A stretch of DNA of 64,000 bases from Odontesthes bonariensis. Taxonomy: Eukaryota > Chordata > Actinopteri > Atheriniformes > Atherinopsidae. The notes below the pieces were generated by a model, which was given only the letters and a program-made list of their open reading frames with translations, searched no databases and was not told the DNA's origin. A program made the position numbers and the translations under genes. The stretch is from assembly GCF_027942865.1 (NCBI RefSeq), contig NC_134507.1, positions 39,776,797-39,840,796 on the forward strand, given 5' to 3'. Shown here one piece after another: positions 36,090 to 44,969 of this stretch (the stretch's first letter is position 1; each line of letters opens with the position of its first letter).

Positions 36090-37885
36090 CTACCACGTCT
36101 GGCCAGTTTGATGTCCCTCCTCCTTCCCTGTCAAATTTAATCCCCAGTACCCCGGGACTCTCACCCCATTGATTCGGTGGTCCCTTCTCAAGCTCTGTGC
36201 CAGTGGTTCGACACAGATGATGTAGAGGAGGGCAGATAACGGACAACCCTGACGGACACTGCAGTGGATGTTTACTGCTTTCGTCAGATGCCCATTAACT
36301 AGGAATTTGCTGGTAATGCCCCGGTACAGCAGACCCACCCAAGCTATAAACCTTTCTGGGAACCCCATTTTTGGCAGTACCTGGAAAAGGTACTGGTGCG
36401 AGACCCGATCAAAGGCTTTCTCAAAGTCTAAATTTAGGACTGCTAGCCGAATGTTTCTGTCTCTCGCATAACAGATGGTGTCTCGGATCAGTACGAGGCT
36501 GTCGGTTAACTTCCTCCCCGGGATGGCACAGGCTTGATCCGGGTGAATCAGGTCTTCTAAAAACAAGGACATACGTGAGGCTAAAAGTTTACTAAAAAGT
36601 TTACAGTCAAAGTTTAAAAGTGTAATCGGTCTCCAATTCTTCAAGTCAGTCTTGTCTTTTTTTTTGTGAAGAAGAGTCACTATCCCTGCTCTAAAACTGT
36701 CAGGAAGTCGGTCAAGTTGCTCAAATTCCATAAAAACAGTAAACAAGTCAGGTGCTAAAATATCCCAAAAGGTCAAATAAAATTCTACGGGAAGTCCATC
36801 TTGTCCTGGGGACTTCCCTTTCTTAAAATTTGTAAAACATTTATTTAACTCTGAAATTGTAAAATCTTGGGTTAAAAGCACACTGTCTTTTACTGTTTTT
36901 TCGATGAAATTTAAAACTTCTGTCATGGTGTCCATTTCAACAGGTTTTTGTTCGTACAGTTCACGATAAAATTTTTCAACAGCTTGTTTAATTTCTTCCA
37001 TTGAATCAACTGTGCACCCGTTCTCTTTTGTTAGCTTTAAAATGGCCCCCCCTTTATTCACAATTTTCTTAAAAAAATACCTTGTGCACTTCTCTCCTTC
37101 CTCTATTTCTCGTTCCCTGCTTATTAAAATGGCACCCTTACTTTTAATATCTGCTAAAACCGACATCTCTGTTTTCACTTGTTTAATTTCATCATTAAAA
37201 TCCATCCCTTGTTGGTTTAATTTAAAATAGCGCTGTAGTCGCTTCTGCAGTCCCATCATGCGTCTGTTTTCCCTATTCTTTTTTCTCCTAGCTGCCTGTC
37301 TAAAGAAAGTCTGGGTCTTTTCCTTCACCATTTCCCACCAGTGTGCACGTGTATCGTAAAAGTCTTGAAGGGTCTTCCACTCGTGGTACTGCTCCCGGTA
37401 CTGACTAACTATTTCATCTTCTTTTAAAAGGGAGCAGTTTAGTTTCCACAGACCACTTCCGGAAGTCACACCCGAAGAGAGTGATAGGGTGCAGGAAAGC
37501 ATTAGGTGATCAGAAAAGAAAACGGGGGTCAATCTAGCATCGGTTGGTGGGCAGTCCCGTGTAAAAAGGTAATCTATACGAGAGGCTCTGGTGCCATCAC
37601 CACTGAACCAGGTGAAGCCCTCCTCTCTGGGATGCATGGTTTTAAAACAGTCCTGAAGTTTAAAATCCTTGCATATGCCCTGTAATAAAACCGATGTTTT
37701 GTCAACTTTAAAAAATTCCCCTGCTCTTTTTCTGTCACTCCTGCTTAAAATACAGTTAAAATCACCCCCTAAAACTAGTGGTGCCCTACCTAGCATGTGG
37801 GACTGCAGGTCTTCTAAAAGGTCATACCGGTCATTTTTTTCGTTAAAGCCATAAATATTTAAGAGGTTAAAATCTTGAAATCTTA
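36090..37885 (-). pseudogene. Keno copy A ORF2 fragment (endonuclease end plus RT)
   Basis: One long frame of 568 codons (36090-37796): end of an APE-type endonuclease (GGDFNCILSRSDRK, ASRIDYLF, SDHLML), then reverse transcriptase motifs (KSPGQDGLPVEFYLTF, LNLDFEKAFDRVSH, CSVRQGCPLSALLY). Unlike copies B and C the frame is unbroken where endonuclease passes to RT (SLLKEDE). The endonuclease N-terminus and the YMDD region are deleted, so it cannot be active. Confidence 0.88.
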
Positions 37886-37902
37886 AAATGTCTTAAAAGC
37901 AG

Positions 37903-40013
37903 TTATGTAATTTCTTGTGAATGGAGCTCTTCCTTCACTTCTACAGGTGACAGGCGAGGGTGTTGAGCTCTATTCCCCGGTCGGACTCTGGGGGTTGGCC
38001 TCTGTTGCAAGGTTTTGTTAAACTTTGAGTCTCTAGGGGTTGATTGCAGAACTACATTTAAAAAAGAGACCTCATTTGGTGAATTGGAGGGGAAGACTCT
38101 GGGCTCCTCCACAGATGAACTGTCTGAGGTAGTCCCAGCTCTTCCCCTCTTCTCTGAGACTATAGGACAGGGGTGTCGAATTCATTTTCACCGAGGGCCA
38201 CATCAGCATAATTGTTGCCCTCAAAGGGCCAGATGTAACTTATAAATGTAACTACTCCTAAATGTTAAATAACTCTGAATTTATTACTTATTCAAGTTAC
38301 AAATATTACATATATATTTGCATAGATGTAAAAAAAATACATGTTTGCTTGTTGTTCTGTTATTATATCATAAATCCTTTTAATTTGTCAGGTTATGAAA
38401 CCCAAATCAACTCCATCCATCAATGATCAAACTATCCAAGTGAATAAAGAAAAGTTATGACATTTGCTTTGTTCCAAACTTGAAATATCAAACAAAGCTA
38501 GCTTTTACTGCCGCATTGTTTCCAGTTTTAGCGAACACATTCTGCTGCGATTGCAGTTTGCCTTTTAATTCTTTGGCAGTTTGGTGTTTTTCTTGATGCC
38601 TAATGTTGGCTCTGAGCTCCGTGTTTGGTCTCAGAATGCGGACGTAGATCGTACTCTTTCACAACCGGCACCGCCTCACAACACAAAAGACATACCGTTT
38701 CTTCTCCTTGAAGCAAAAACATGTATTTGCCTTCCAATCTTTCTTGAAACAGAAAAATTGATGCAGATGGGCATCTGCATCAATTTTTCTCTTCCTGGAC
38801 ATTTTGGGAACATTATTTGTATTTCTCAATTCAGCTTGTTGGGAAAATCACATCGATTTAGAAACATTGCAGTCCAGTTCGCGCGTAACATAATCAGCAT
38901 GCATTGTGGGAAATGTAGCTTTTGGTCACTGCACGTATTTGACTTTATTTTGATTTTATTTTTAGACAATCAGTCCTTTTAAGCTCTCACGGGCCACATT
39001 TGGCCCGCGGGCCTTGAGTTTGACACTATATGCTATAGGAGAATCAGTGGACAATTCTGATGCAAGCCTCTTTGTTTGCTGGGCATCTGGGAGGGAGGCA
39101 TCCTCGCTATCATCCTGTGATTGGACTTCTTCACATTCTGAACTAGCGCCGCCTTCTGCCTGCACCACCTCCTCCTCTCCAGAACTCTCCATTGGTGGGG
39201 GTGTAGCAGGCCCCTCCCCCTCCTCTGCCTCACCTGACTGCTGTCCACCATTCAGAGGTTTTGGCGGGAAGTTTGAATTTTCCAGCCCAGCTGTTTCAAG
39301 TAGCTCGTTAACTGCCTCGTCTGCCCTCCATTGCCTTCCCACCTTTTTAAGGATTTCAATTTGTTGGCAAAGGATTTTGGGCAATCTCTGAAGAGGTGGT
39401 TTAATTCTCCACAGAGATTGCACTTTCTGCCATTAGTACACCAGGTGCCCGTGCTCCCCATATTTGCGGCAGAGTTTGGGCTGTCCCTGGTAGTGGATGT
39501 AGCCTCTGTTTTCTCCCAAGACAATCATTGATGGGAGATGTTTCAGGCCCTGGAAGCCCTGGGGGTCTTGCCATTGTTGGATGGGGACCCTCCAGGCGCA
39601 GTTCCAGATGCCGTCGACATCCCTCACCTTCATTGCCTGGCCTTTAACAGTGCAGAATCTTCTCAACCATATACAGATATCTTCTGCGTTCACCATTTCA
39701 TTGAACATTCTGACAATTACTGTCTTCAGAGTATTGTCAGTAAGTTTCTCAACAGTAAACGCAGAAAACTGGCTTGCACATTTACAAATCTCGTCCAAAA
39801 CTCCTGCAGCAAAGCTGCAGTGCGAAAACGAAATTCCTTGTTAAAAGGCAATTACAGGATGCAATTCAAATCGTCTGGCTTGAAGTTCAATGTTTTTTGG
39901 ATTAGCTTCCGGGAGAAGTCCAATCTGGACATCTCTATAAGCTTTCCTTCCTTTTCTTTGAATAAAAATCTAGCGCTGTGATGCCTCCTGATGCCAGCAT
40001 AGTTAGCCGACAT
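37903..40013 (-). pseudogene. Keno copy A ORF1, interrupted
   Basis: Starts [16 protein letters not shown] at 40013. Nucleic-acid-binding ORF1 of the Tx1 type with CCHC knuckles; in this copy one knuckle is lost with a 63-bp deletion, another has Tyr for Cys, and frames are broken. The hAT MITE at 38168-39032 splits the C-terminal part. Confidence 0.85.
38168..39032. mobile_element. hAT-type MITE in Keno ORF1
   Basis: Left end CAGGGGTGTCGAATTC, right end complement CATATAGTGTCAAACTC, subterminal GGGCCACAT repeats, and an exact 8-bp target duplication CTATAGGA (38160-38167 and 39033-39040). 865 bp, no transposase. The empty site is seen in copy B near 58900. Confidence 0.92.
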
Positions 40014-40362
40014 GATGGAGGCACCACAAACAGTTTTAAAAAAAAAGCTTAAAAGAACAATAATAAATATCACACTAAAAACCCAATAAAAGAGTAAAAA
40101 GTGGATAAAAAAGTACTAAAAGGGATACTTACCTTCCTCTCCTAAAAAAACGGGACACCGACCTTGTTTCAGCTGAAACTCCTTGGACGAGTTCAAAAAA
40201 GTAAAAACCTGAAAAAAGGGGGTAATACAGGAACATTTTTTGATAAAGAACTCCAAATACAAAGAGTTGGAATAATTTGACCAAACACAAAATTAACCTC
40301 CAAAGCGTGAGAATTTAATGCTGAAATGCATAAAATCATCCACCCAAAGGTGGCGATCGCAG
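40014..40362 (-). other. Keno copy A 5' UTR
   Basis: About 350 bp between the U2 junction and the ORF1 start, AT-rich, probably carrying the element's own promoter. Absent in copy B, which starts about 24 bp before ORF1. Confidence 0.6.
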
Positions 40363-40388
40363 TCTTAGCCAAAAAGCCGAGAAGCGAT
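40363..40388 (-). pseudogene. RNU2: U2 snRNA 5' fragment (nt 1-26) at Keno A
   Basis: Minus strand ATCGCTTCTCGGCTTTTTGG then CTAAGA: U2 nt 1-26 with one change. Keno copy A follows. Upstream is not a U2 promoter but the 3' flank of another U2 fragment. Confidence 0.85.
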
Positions 40389-40463
40389 TTTAGAAGTCAG
40401 GATGCAACGGCTCCCTGAAACTACCACCATGTACCGCTGGTTTTGTTATTTAACAAGAGTTGG

Positions 40464-40617
40464 GAAGAGTGCACCGTTCCCGGCGGCACTGCAGTACCGG
40501 GTCGATGCGTGGAGTGAACGGAGCAAGCCCCTTTTTCAACCCCTGTGCCTAAAAATCCATTTAATATGTAGTCCTCATATAGAGGACGTATCATATATTA
40601 AACTGATTAGAACAGAT
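40464..40617 (-). pseudogene. RNU2: U2 snRNA 3' fragment (nt 38-191)
   Basis: U2 from ATCTGTTCTAATC (one change in the target motif) to the 3' end. Preceded on its strand by 38 bp of Keno 3' tail, as after a Keno insertion in U2. Its 3' flank runs only 75 bp before meeting the U2 start at 40388. Confidence 0.9.
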
Positions 40618-40655
40618 TTTTTTTCTTTTGAAAATATTTATTGACACTAATACAT
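40618..40655 (-). mobile_element. Keno 3' tail fragment
   Basis: 38 bp matching the Keno 3' terminus (AGTGTCAATAAAT near its end), minus strand, directly before U2 nt 38. At 40655 it flips to plus-strand Keno sequence. Confidence 0.85.
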
Positions 40656-41987
40656 TGAAACAAAAAGAGAAAGGAGGAAAAGGAGTGCCTGATTTTTATT
40701 TGTTTTTAGGAAGCAGATACACTACACTGCACATCCTACAGGCCACAGACCCATCCGGAAACCCTAAAACTAAAGCAATGACACGATTCTGGATGGGTTC
40801 TTACCTCAGAAGACTGAAGATTTTACCCACCGACCTAAAAGTGCCTGTGTCTTTTAGCCTGCCACCATCCTATGCTTTTATCCAGACGTTCTTAAAGCAT
40901 TTTAACTTGGAGGCAGAGGAGTTGCATGTTTTAACAAACCACCGCTCTTTGATTTCTGTTGTGCAGGAGCGGGAACCAGTGAGTCCAGTGCGTGGGCTCG
41001 CGTTCGGCGAGCCCTCAACAGTTTGGTGCAACGTCAACCATTCCGCTCTCCCAAACAGACTCCGGGACCTGTCGTGGATGGTGGCTCATGAGATCCTGCC
41101 AGTCAGGTCTGTTATGCACTCCCGGGGCATGTCAGCGATCTCAACCTGCCCGCGACCTGGTTGTGGCGCGCCCGAGTCGGTGAGGCACCTGCTCTGGGAG
41201 TGCAGCGCTGCTGTAGACCAGTGGGCAACAGCCGGCTCCTTGCAATTCCCGTACTTGCCAGCAAGGGAGGTCCTCACAACACAACTCGTGCTCTATGGGG
41301 TGAGCCAAACAAGCAGTGGCTCACCCTAGCCGCCATCAAAGACGCCATGTGGACCTCCAGGAACTTGCTGGTGAGGAAGCGCATGCAGATCCCCCCCGTG
41401 GCTGTGATCCGGATGGCCGCAGCGGCGGCTCAAGCGGCCGGAGCTGCAGGCGGCGGGCCTAGGACACATCCACAAAGAAGAATCGCCTCTGTGCCCATTC
41501 GGATGAAGGAGCCGGAGCTACGCACAAAAAGGTCAAAGCAGCGACGGCCTGGCTCTCCGGGTGAGGCACGTGGGAAGGAGCAACAGGGTGGGGATCTCCT
41601 CTGAGCACCACGACAGGATCCCGAGAGACCTACTGTTTGGGGGAGCGAAATGAGTTTCCCTGGGTAGGGACTCACTGCGCTCCTGCACAAAAAATGGACT
41701 TGGAAGAGAGCATTTTAACTAATGCACTCCTTTTTAAAGACACTCAATACAAACTGCTACTCGCATGAGAACTACTTCACATGTAGCTTTTACCTTAGAC
41801 AACATTGACTTTATCTGTAATATCCCATGAAAAATTAGCTTTATTGTTGTTGTTTTAAATGTGGTTATACAGATTACACTTATTTATTGATGTTTTTATT
41901 CATAGGTAAAACATATGTCTTAAATATGAAGTTTTTATGAAAATGTGATGTATTATTGTCAATAAATTTTTTCAAAAGAAAAAAAAA
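40656..41987 (+). mobile_element. Keno 3' half, plus strand
   Basis: Matches the reverse complement of about 50715-52070: last part of ORF2 and the 3' UTR of Keno, ending in AATAAATTTTTTCAAAAG and an A-run before U2 nt 38 at 41988. Orientation is opposite to the other Keno copies. Confidence 0.9.
40680..41604 (+). pseudogene. Keno ORF2 C-terminal fragment
   Basis: C-terminal ORF2 with the cysteine-histidine motif [19 protein letters not shown] typical of L1/Tx1 elements, and a basic, Ala-rich tail. Two frames; compared with copy B about 20-25 bp are missing near 41312, which shifts the frame. Confidence 0.85.
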
Positions 41988-42141
41988 ATCTGTTCTTATC
42001 AGTTTAATATCTGATACGTCCTCTATATGAGGACTACATATTAAATGGATTTTTAGGCACAGGGGTTGAAAAAGGGGCTTGCTCCGTTCACTCCACGCAT
42101 CGACCCGGTACTGCAGTGCCGCCGGGAACGGTGCACTCTTC
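41988..42141 (+). pseudogene. RNU2: U2 snRNA 3' fragment (nt 38-191)
   Basis: From ATCTGTTCTTATC to the U2 3' end, following a Keno 3' end. Lacks nt 1-37 and a promoter here, so it cannot give U2. The Sm site and 3' stem-loops are present. Confidence 0.93.
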
Positions 42142-42505
42142 CCAACTCTTGTGAAATAACAAAACCAGCGGTACATGGTGGTAGTTTCAGGGAGCCGTTG
42201 TATTCTGACTTCTAAAATAGAACTATAATGTTTAGAAAAGACGCAGCTTATGAGCACGTCGTGGGATTGAGCTTCCCTGGTTTCTCTGTATGACCATGAA
42301 CACAAAACTACACACAGAGAACAGAGGAGCTTGACAGACACACACTAAGTTATCTGAGAGTCCCATTTTCAGCTGCAGAGAACAATCACATCAGGGAAGT
42401 CGACGTGCAGGCTCAACATCAGCCTCTCAAGCCAACTCTCTGGTGAAATAGGGGCAACGTATGGTTCCAGCACCTATGTAACACATATTTGTCACAGGGA
42501 CTGTG
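42142..42505 (+). other. U2-5S spacer
   Basis: 364 bp between U2 3' end and 5S. Nearly identical, inverted, to 50197-50560. No gene seen; the first 30 bp probably hold the U2 3' box. Confidence 0.6.
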
Positions 42506-42623
42506 GCTTACGGCCACACCGCCCTGAACACGCCCGATCTCGTCTGATCTCAGAAGCCAATTAGGGTCGGGCCTGGTTAGTACTTGGATGGGAGACCGCT
42601 TGGGAATACCAGGTGCTGTAAGC
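42506..42623 (+). rRNA. 5S rRNA gene, diverged copy
   Basis: 118-bp 5S gene starting GCTTACGGCCACACCGCCCT and ending GGTGCTGTAAGC, followed by a short T-run terminator. Relative to the two copies at 50079 and 61050 it has several changes in the middle (around 42545-42565), so may be a decaying copy. Confidence 0.92.
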
Positions 42624-42844
42624 ATTTTTCTCTTCTCTCTGCATGTCTTTTGTTGAAACATCTGTTGATCACCCTGTGATCCATCTTGCTGATCCTGGAT
42701 CTGCTAAGATGTCCCAGGTCATTGTTGGCTTTGTTCCTCATACATTTAACTTTGTCCTGACAAAGGAGCAGTTCCAAAAAGTCAAACAGGGACTGCCTTT
42801 GCATTTGACGCAGTCAAACTGCATGCGCCTGGAGAAGCCAAAAG
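42624..42844 (+). other. Spacer between 5S and inverted partial 5S, with conserved frame
   Basis: After TTTTTC the spacer is kept, inverted, at 60823-61049. It holds a plus-strand frame (MSFVETSVDHPVIHLADPGS...) that in both copies stays open but runs into partial 5S. I recognise no protein; amino-acid changes between copies do not show clear constraint. Confidence 0.4.
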
Positions 42845-42921
42845 GCTTACAGCACCTGGTATTCCCAGACGGTCTCCCATCCAAGTACTAACCAGGCCCA
42901 ACTCTGCTTAGCTTCTGAGAT
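42845..42921 (-). pseudogene. Partial 5S rRNA, inverted
   Basis: 5S nt about 43-119 on the minus strand, without the 5' third. It keeps the internal control region but starts within unrelated sequence. The same truncated copy lies at 60745-60822. Confidence 0.88.
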
Positions 42922-43225
42922 AAAACTCTGGCTTTTAGTCTGCGAAAAGAGAGTGAAAGTGAACTCCACTTTGAGGTGGCTCTGGGATTGGGCCGACTGG
43001 GAGAATTGCTTGAAAACAACCTCTACACCCAATGAGCGGTCAGAACAAAGCCTCAAGACCCCTAGTCTTTTGCACAGAGTAAAAGACAAAGCAGCCATTG
43101 AATAGGGCCCGATTGTTCCTACCTGGTCGGCCGAGGAGCCAGCGTCTCAACCAAGCAAAGCTCACCGTGGGGAAGGTGGCTATGCCAACTAGCCTGATGC
43201 ACTGCTCCCGCAGTGTCAAATACTC
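42922..43225 (+). other. U5 upstream region
   Basis: About 300 bp between partial 5S and U5. Repeated, inverted, at 60439-60744. Contains a CCAAT-like motif near 43029 and the PSE near 43161. Confidence 0.5.
43161..43180 (+). promoter_or_regulatory. U5 proximal sequence element
   Basis: CTCACCGTGGGGAAGGTGGC starts 65 bp before the U5 start at 43226, close to the vertebrate PSE consensus TCACCNTNAC. Confidence 0.65.
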
Positions 43226-43342
43226 GTACGCTGGTTTCTCTTCATAACGTACAAGTCTTTCGCCTTTTACTAAAGACTTCCGTAGAGAGCAACAATAATG
43301 AGTTGTTTCTATTTTTGGAAGGCTTTACCTTTGCGGGTGAAG
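43226..43342 (+). ncRNA. RNU5: U5 snRNA copy 1, altered 3' end
   Basis: The conserved loop I CGCCTTTTACTAAAGACTT, which contacts exon ends, and the Sm site ATTTTTGG identify U5. The start (GTACGCTGG) follows the human ATACTCTGG. The 3' terminal stem closes GGCTT...AAGCC in the intact copy (60320-60438), but here ends GAAG and runs into a hairpin and minisatellite. Start uncertain by a few nt. Confidence 0.88.
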
Positions 43343-43377
43343 TGCTTGAGGTGGTTTAATCCACCTCAAGTACTTCA
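43338..43377 (+). repeat. Hairpin at U5 copy 1 end
   Basis: Arms 43338-43354 and 43361-43377 pair over 17 bp with one mismatch, loop TTTAAT. It begins in the last bases of U5. Confidence 0.8.
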
Positions 43378-43597
43378 TTTTATCAACTAAACCACCTGAA
43401 ATGCCTAATTATATCAACTAAACCACCTGAAATGCTAAACTTTCTGAACTAAACCACCTGAAATGCTTCATTTTATCAACTAAACCACCTGAAATGTTTC
43501 ATTTTCATGATCTAAACCACCTGAAATGTTTCATTTTCATGATCTAAACCACCTCAAATGTTTCATTTTCATGATCTAAACCACGTCAAATACTTAA
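43355..43597. repeat. Minisatellite, about 31-bp unit with ACCACCTGAAATG
   Basis: Seven or so units of about 31 bp, each with AAACCACCTGAAATG and a variable TCATTTTATCAACT part. The same unit recurs at 44193-44371 and 44787-44818. Confidence 0.88.
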
Positions 43598-43957
43598 CGA
43601 GCCAAAAATGCTAAAAAAAAAAAGCCCTGTTTTGGAGGCCTCATAACTCAGTCATACGACATCACAGAGACCTCATTCAAAGTTTATATGTGACAGGAGA
43701 CTCTCAACTTTATAGGGGTTGTTCAAGATATTTCTATCACGATTAATACCCATGGTTATAGGAGTGAAAAAGAAGGCACTTTTGCCTAAATGCCAGAAAC
43801 TGCCCTATTTTGGAGTTGCCATAACTCAGCCATCCGACATCACAGAGACCTCATTCAAAGTTTATGTGACAAGAGACTCTCGACTTTAACTAAACTAAAA
43901 AATAAATTTTATTGGGCGGGCAGTAGATTGGCACCCATCAAAATTTCTTTAGGAATT
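43598..43957. repeat. Duplicated unit with CATAACTCAG...CACAGAGACC
   Basis: A segment of about 90 bp (43630-43717) recurs at about 43804-43885 with high identity. AT-rich, no gene. Probably part of the element or satellite that carries the adjoining minisatellite. Confidence 0.7.
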
Positions 43958-43994
43958 TTCTAGAAGATCAGAAAGATGAAGAAAAGCCGGATTG
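43958..43994 (+). repeat. Fragment of U1 spacer
   Basis: AGATCAGAAAGATGAAGAAA and the next few bases match the U1 upstream spacer (for example 44822-44852). Joined directly to U5 upstream DNA at 43994. Confidence 0.75.
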
Positions 43995-44010
43995 TCTCAA
44001 CCAAGCAAAG

Positions 44011-44030
44011 CTCACCATGGGGAAGGTGGC
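44011..44030 (+). promoter_or_regulatory. U5 proximal sequence element, copy 2
   Basis: CTCACCATGGGGAAGGTGGC, 65 bp before the U5 start at 44076; one change in the core relative to copy 1. Confidence 0.6.
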
Positions 44031-44075
44031 TATGCCAACTAGCCTGATGCACTGCTCCCGCAGTGTCAACTACTC

Positions 44076-44192
44076 GTACTCTGGTTTCTCTTCATAACGT
44101 ACAAGTCGTTCGCCTTTTACTAAAGACTTCTGTGGAGAGCAACATTAATGAGTTGTTTCTATTTTTGGAAGGCTTTACCTTTGCGGGTGAAG
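44076..44192 (+). ncRNA. RNU5: U5 snRNA copy 2, altered 3' end
   Basis: U5 with loop I and Sm site. Tandem duplicate of copy 1 (offset 850 bp), including the same loss of the last two U5 bases at GAAG and the hairpin after it. Only about 83 bp upstream match the U5 promoter before the U1 fragment begins, so a distal enhancer is missing. Confidence 0.87.
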
Positions 44193-44227
44193 TACTTGAG
44201 GTGGTTTAATCCACCTCAAGTACTTCA
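44188..44227 (+). repeat. Perfect 17-bp hairpin at U5 copy 2 end
   Basis: Arm TGAAGTACTTGAGGTGG (44188-44204), loop TTTAAT, and its exact complement at 44211-44227. The left arm overlaps U5 nt 113-117. Confidence 0.9.
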
Positions 44228-44371
44228 TTTTATCAACTAAACCACCTGAAATGCCTAATTTGATCAACTAAACCACCTGAAATGCTTTATTTTATCAACA
44301 AAACCACATCAAATGTTTCATTTTCATGGATTAAACCATCGCAAGTACTTCATTTTATCAACTAAACCACC
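44193..44371. repeat. Minisatellite, second block
   Basis: Same about 31-bp unit as 43355-43597, split from its end (44787-44818) by the MITE. Confidence 0.85.
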
Positions 44372-44375
44372 TTAA

Positions 44376-44782
44376 AGCGGCAGTCGGCAACTTTTTTTTA
44401 GTCATATTAACTTGAACTGTCATGGGATTCTGGAAGTAGAATATTAAATAGTCTGTTTAGGAAAAATAACGAAATCTGTAGCTCCCTCTGAAGCCTGTAA
44501 TCATGCTTACAAAAACCGAGCGCTCCCGGCTGTTTTTTAACCAATCAAGTTAGGGTGGAGGAATCCTACCTGTCAATCACAGCTTGTGCACACGCTGCTG
44601 AGCGTGAGCCTGCCCCAGCTTGTGTGCGCTCACACTGGTGTGAACAACCTCGTCCACAGAGGGGGAGGGGTTTGGGGGGCAATTCGGAGCTTGTGAGAGG
44701 TTGGGGGAGGGACCTGAAAGTTGTATCAGTTCGAATTTTCCGACTTTAGACTCGGAATTTTGAAAACTTGCCGACTGCAGCT
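44376..44782. mobile_element. TTAA-flanked MITE
   Basis: Ends AGCGGCAGTCGGCAACTT and complement AGCTGCAGTCGGCAAGTT, with TTAA on both sides (44372-44375, 44783-44786), as in piggyBac or Kolobok families. 407 bp, GC-richer middle, no transposase. Confidence 0.88.
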
Positions 44783-44969
44783 TTAAATGCTTAATTTTAT
44801 GAACTAAACCACCTGATCATCTAGAAGATCAGAAAGATGAAGAAAAGCCGGACTGTTTTAATCTGCAAGCTTTTCAGATTCAGGTTAGCTGCTGGCATGG
44901 CACAGCAGACAGTTGAATTTGCTGCACCGTCCGGCCGAGTGAGGCACCTGGAAAAGAGGTGTCCAACTC

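Larger units (their letters stand above)
35998..40362 (-). mobile_element. Keno-like LINE copy A (Tx1 group), in U2
   Basis: Minus-strand non-LTR element with ORF1 (CCHC knuckles) and ORF2 (endonuclease, reverse transcriptase). Its 5' end abuts U2 nt 1-26 at 40363. It has a 5' UTR of about 350 bp before the ORF1 start at 40013, longer than copy B. Against copies B and C it lacks about 370 bp around the ORF2 start (near 37886), about 230 bp in the reverse transcriptase including YMDD (near 36153), and about 63 bp of ORF1 including one knuckle (near 39440). It stops inside ORF2 at the Gypsy LTR. A hAT MITE interrupts ORF1. Confidence 0.88.

Noticed and set aside
38581-38982. 133-codon frame in the hAT MITE considered as transposase
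   Set aside because: No hAT transposase motifs and the element is only 865 bp.
40618-41987. Inverted Keno 3' segment explained by twin priming
   Set aside because: Twin priming would give one U2 half next to the element; here both sides end in Keno 3' tail plus U2 nt 38-191 with their flanks.
42643-42891. 82-codon frame considered as a real small gene
   Set aside because: Its last third is antisense 5S and there is no start context, domain or splice evidence; kept only as an observation on the spacer.
44555-44749. 64-codon frame in the TTAA MITE
   Set aside because: Inside a non-coding MITE; no similarity recognised.
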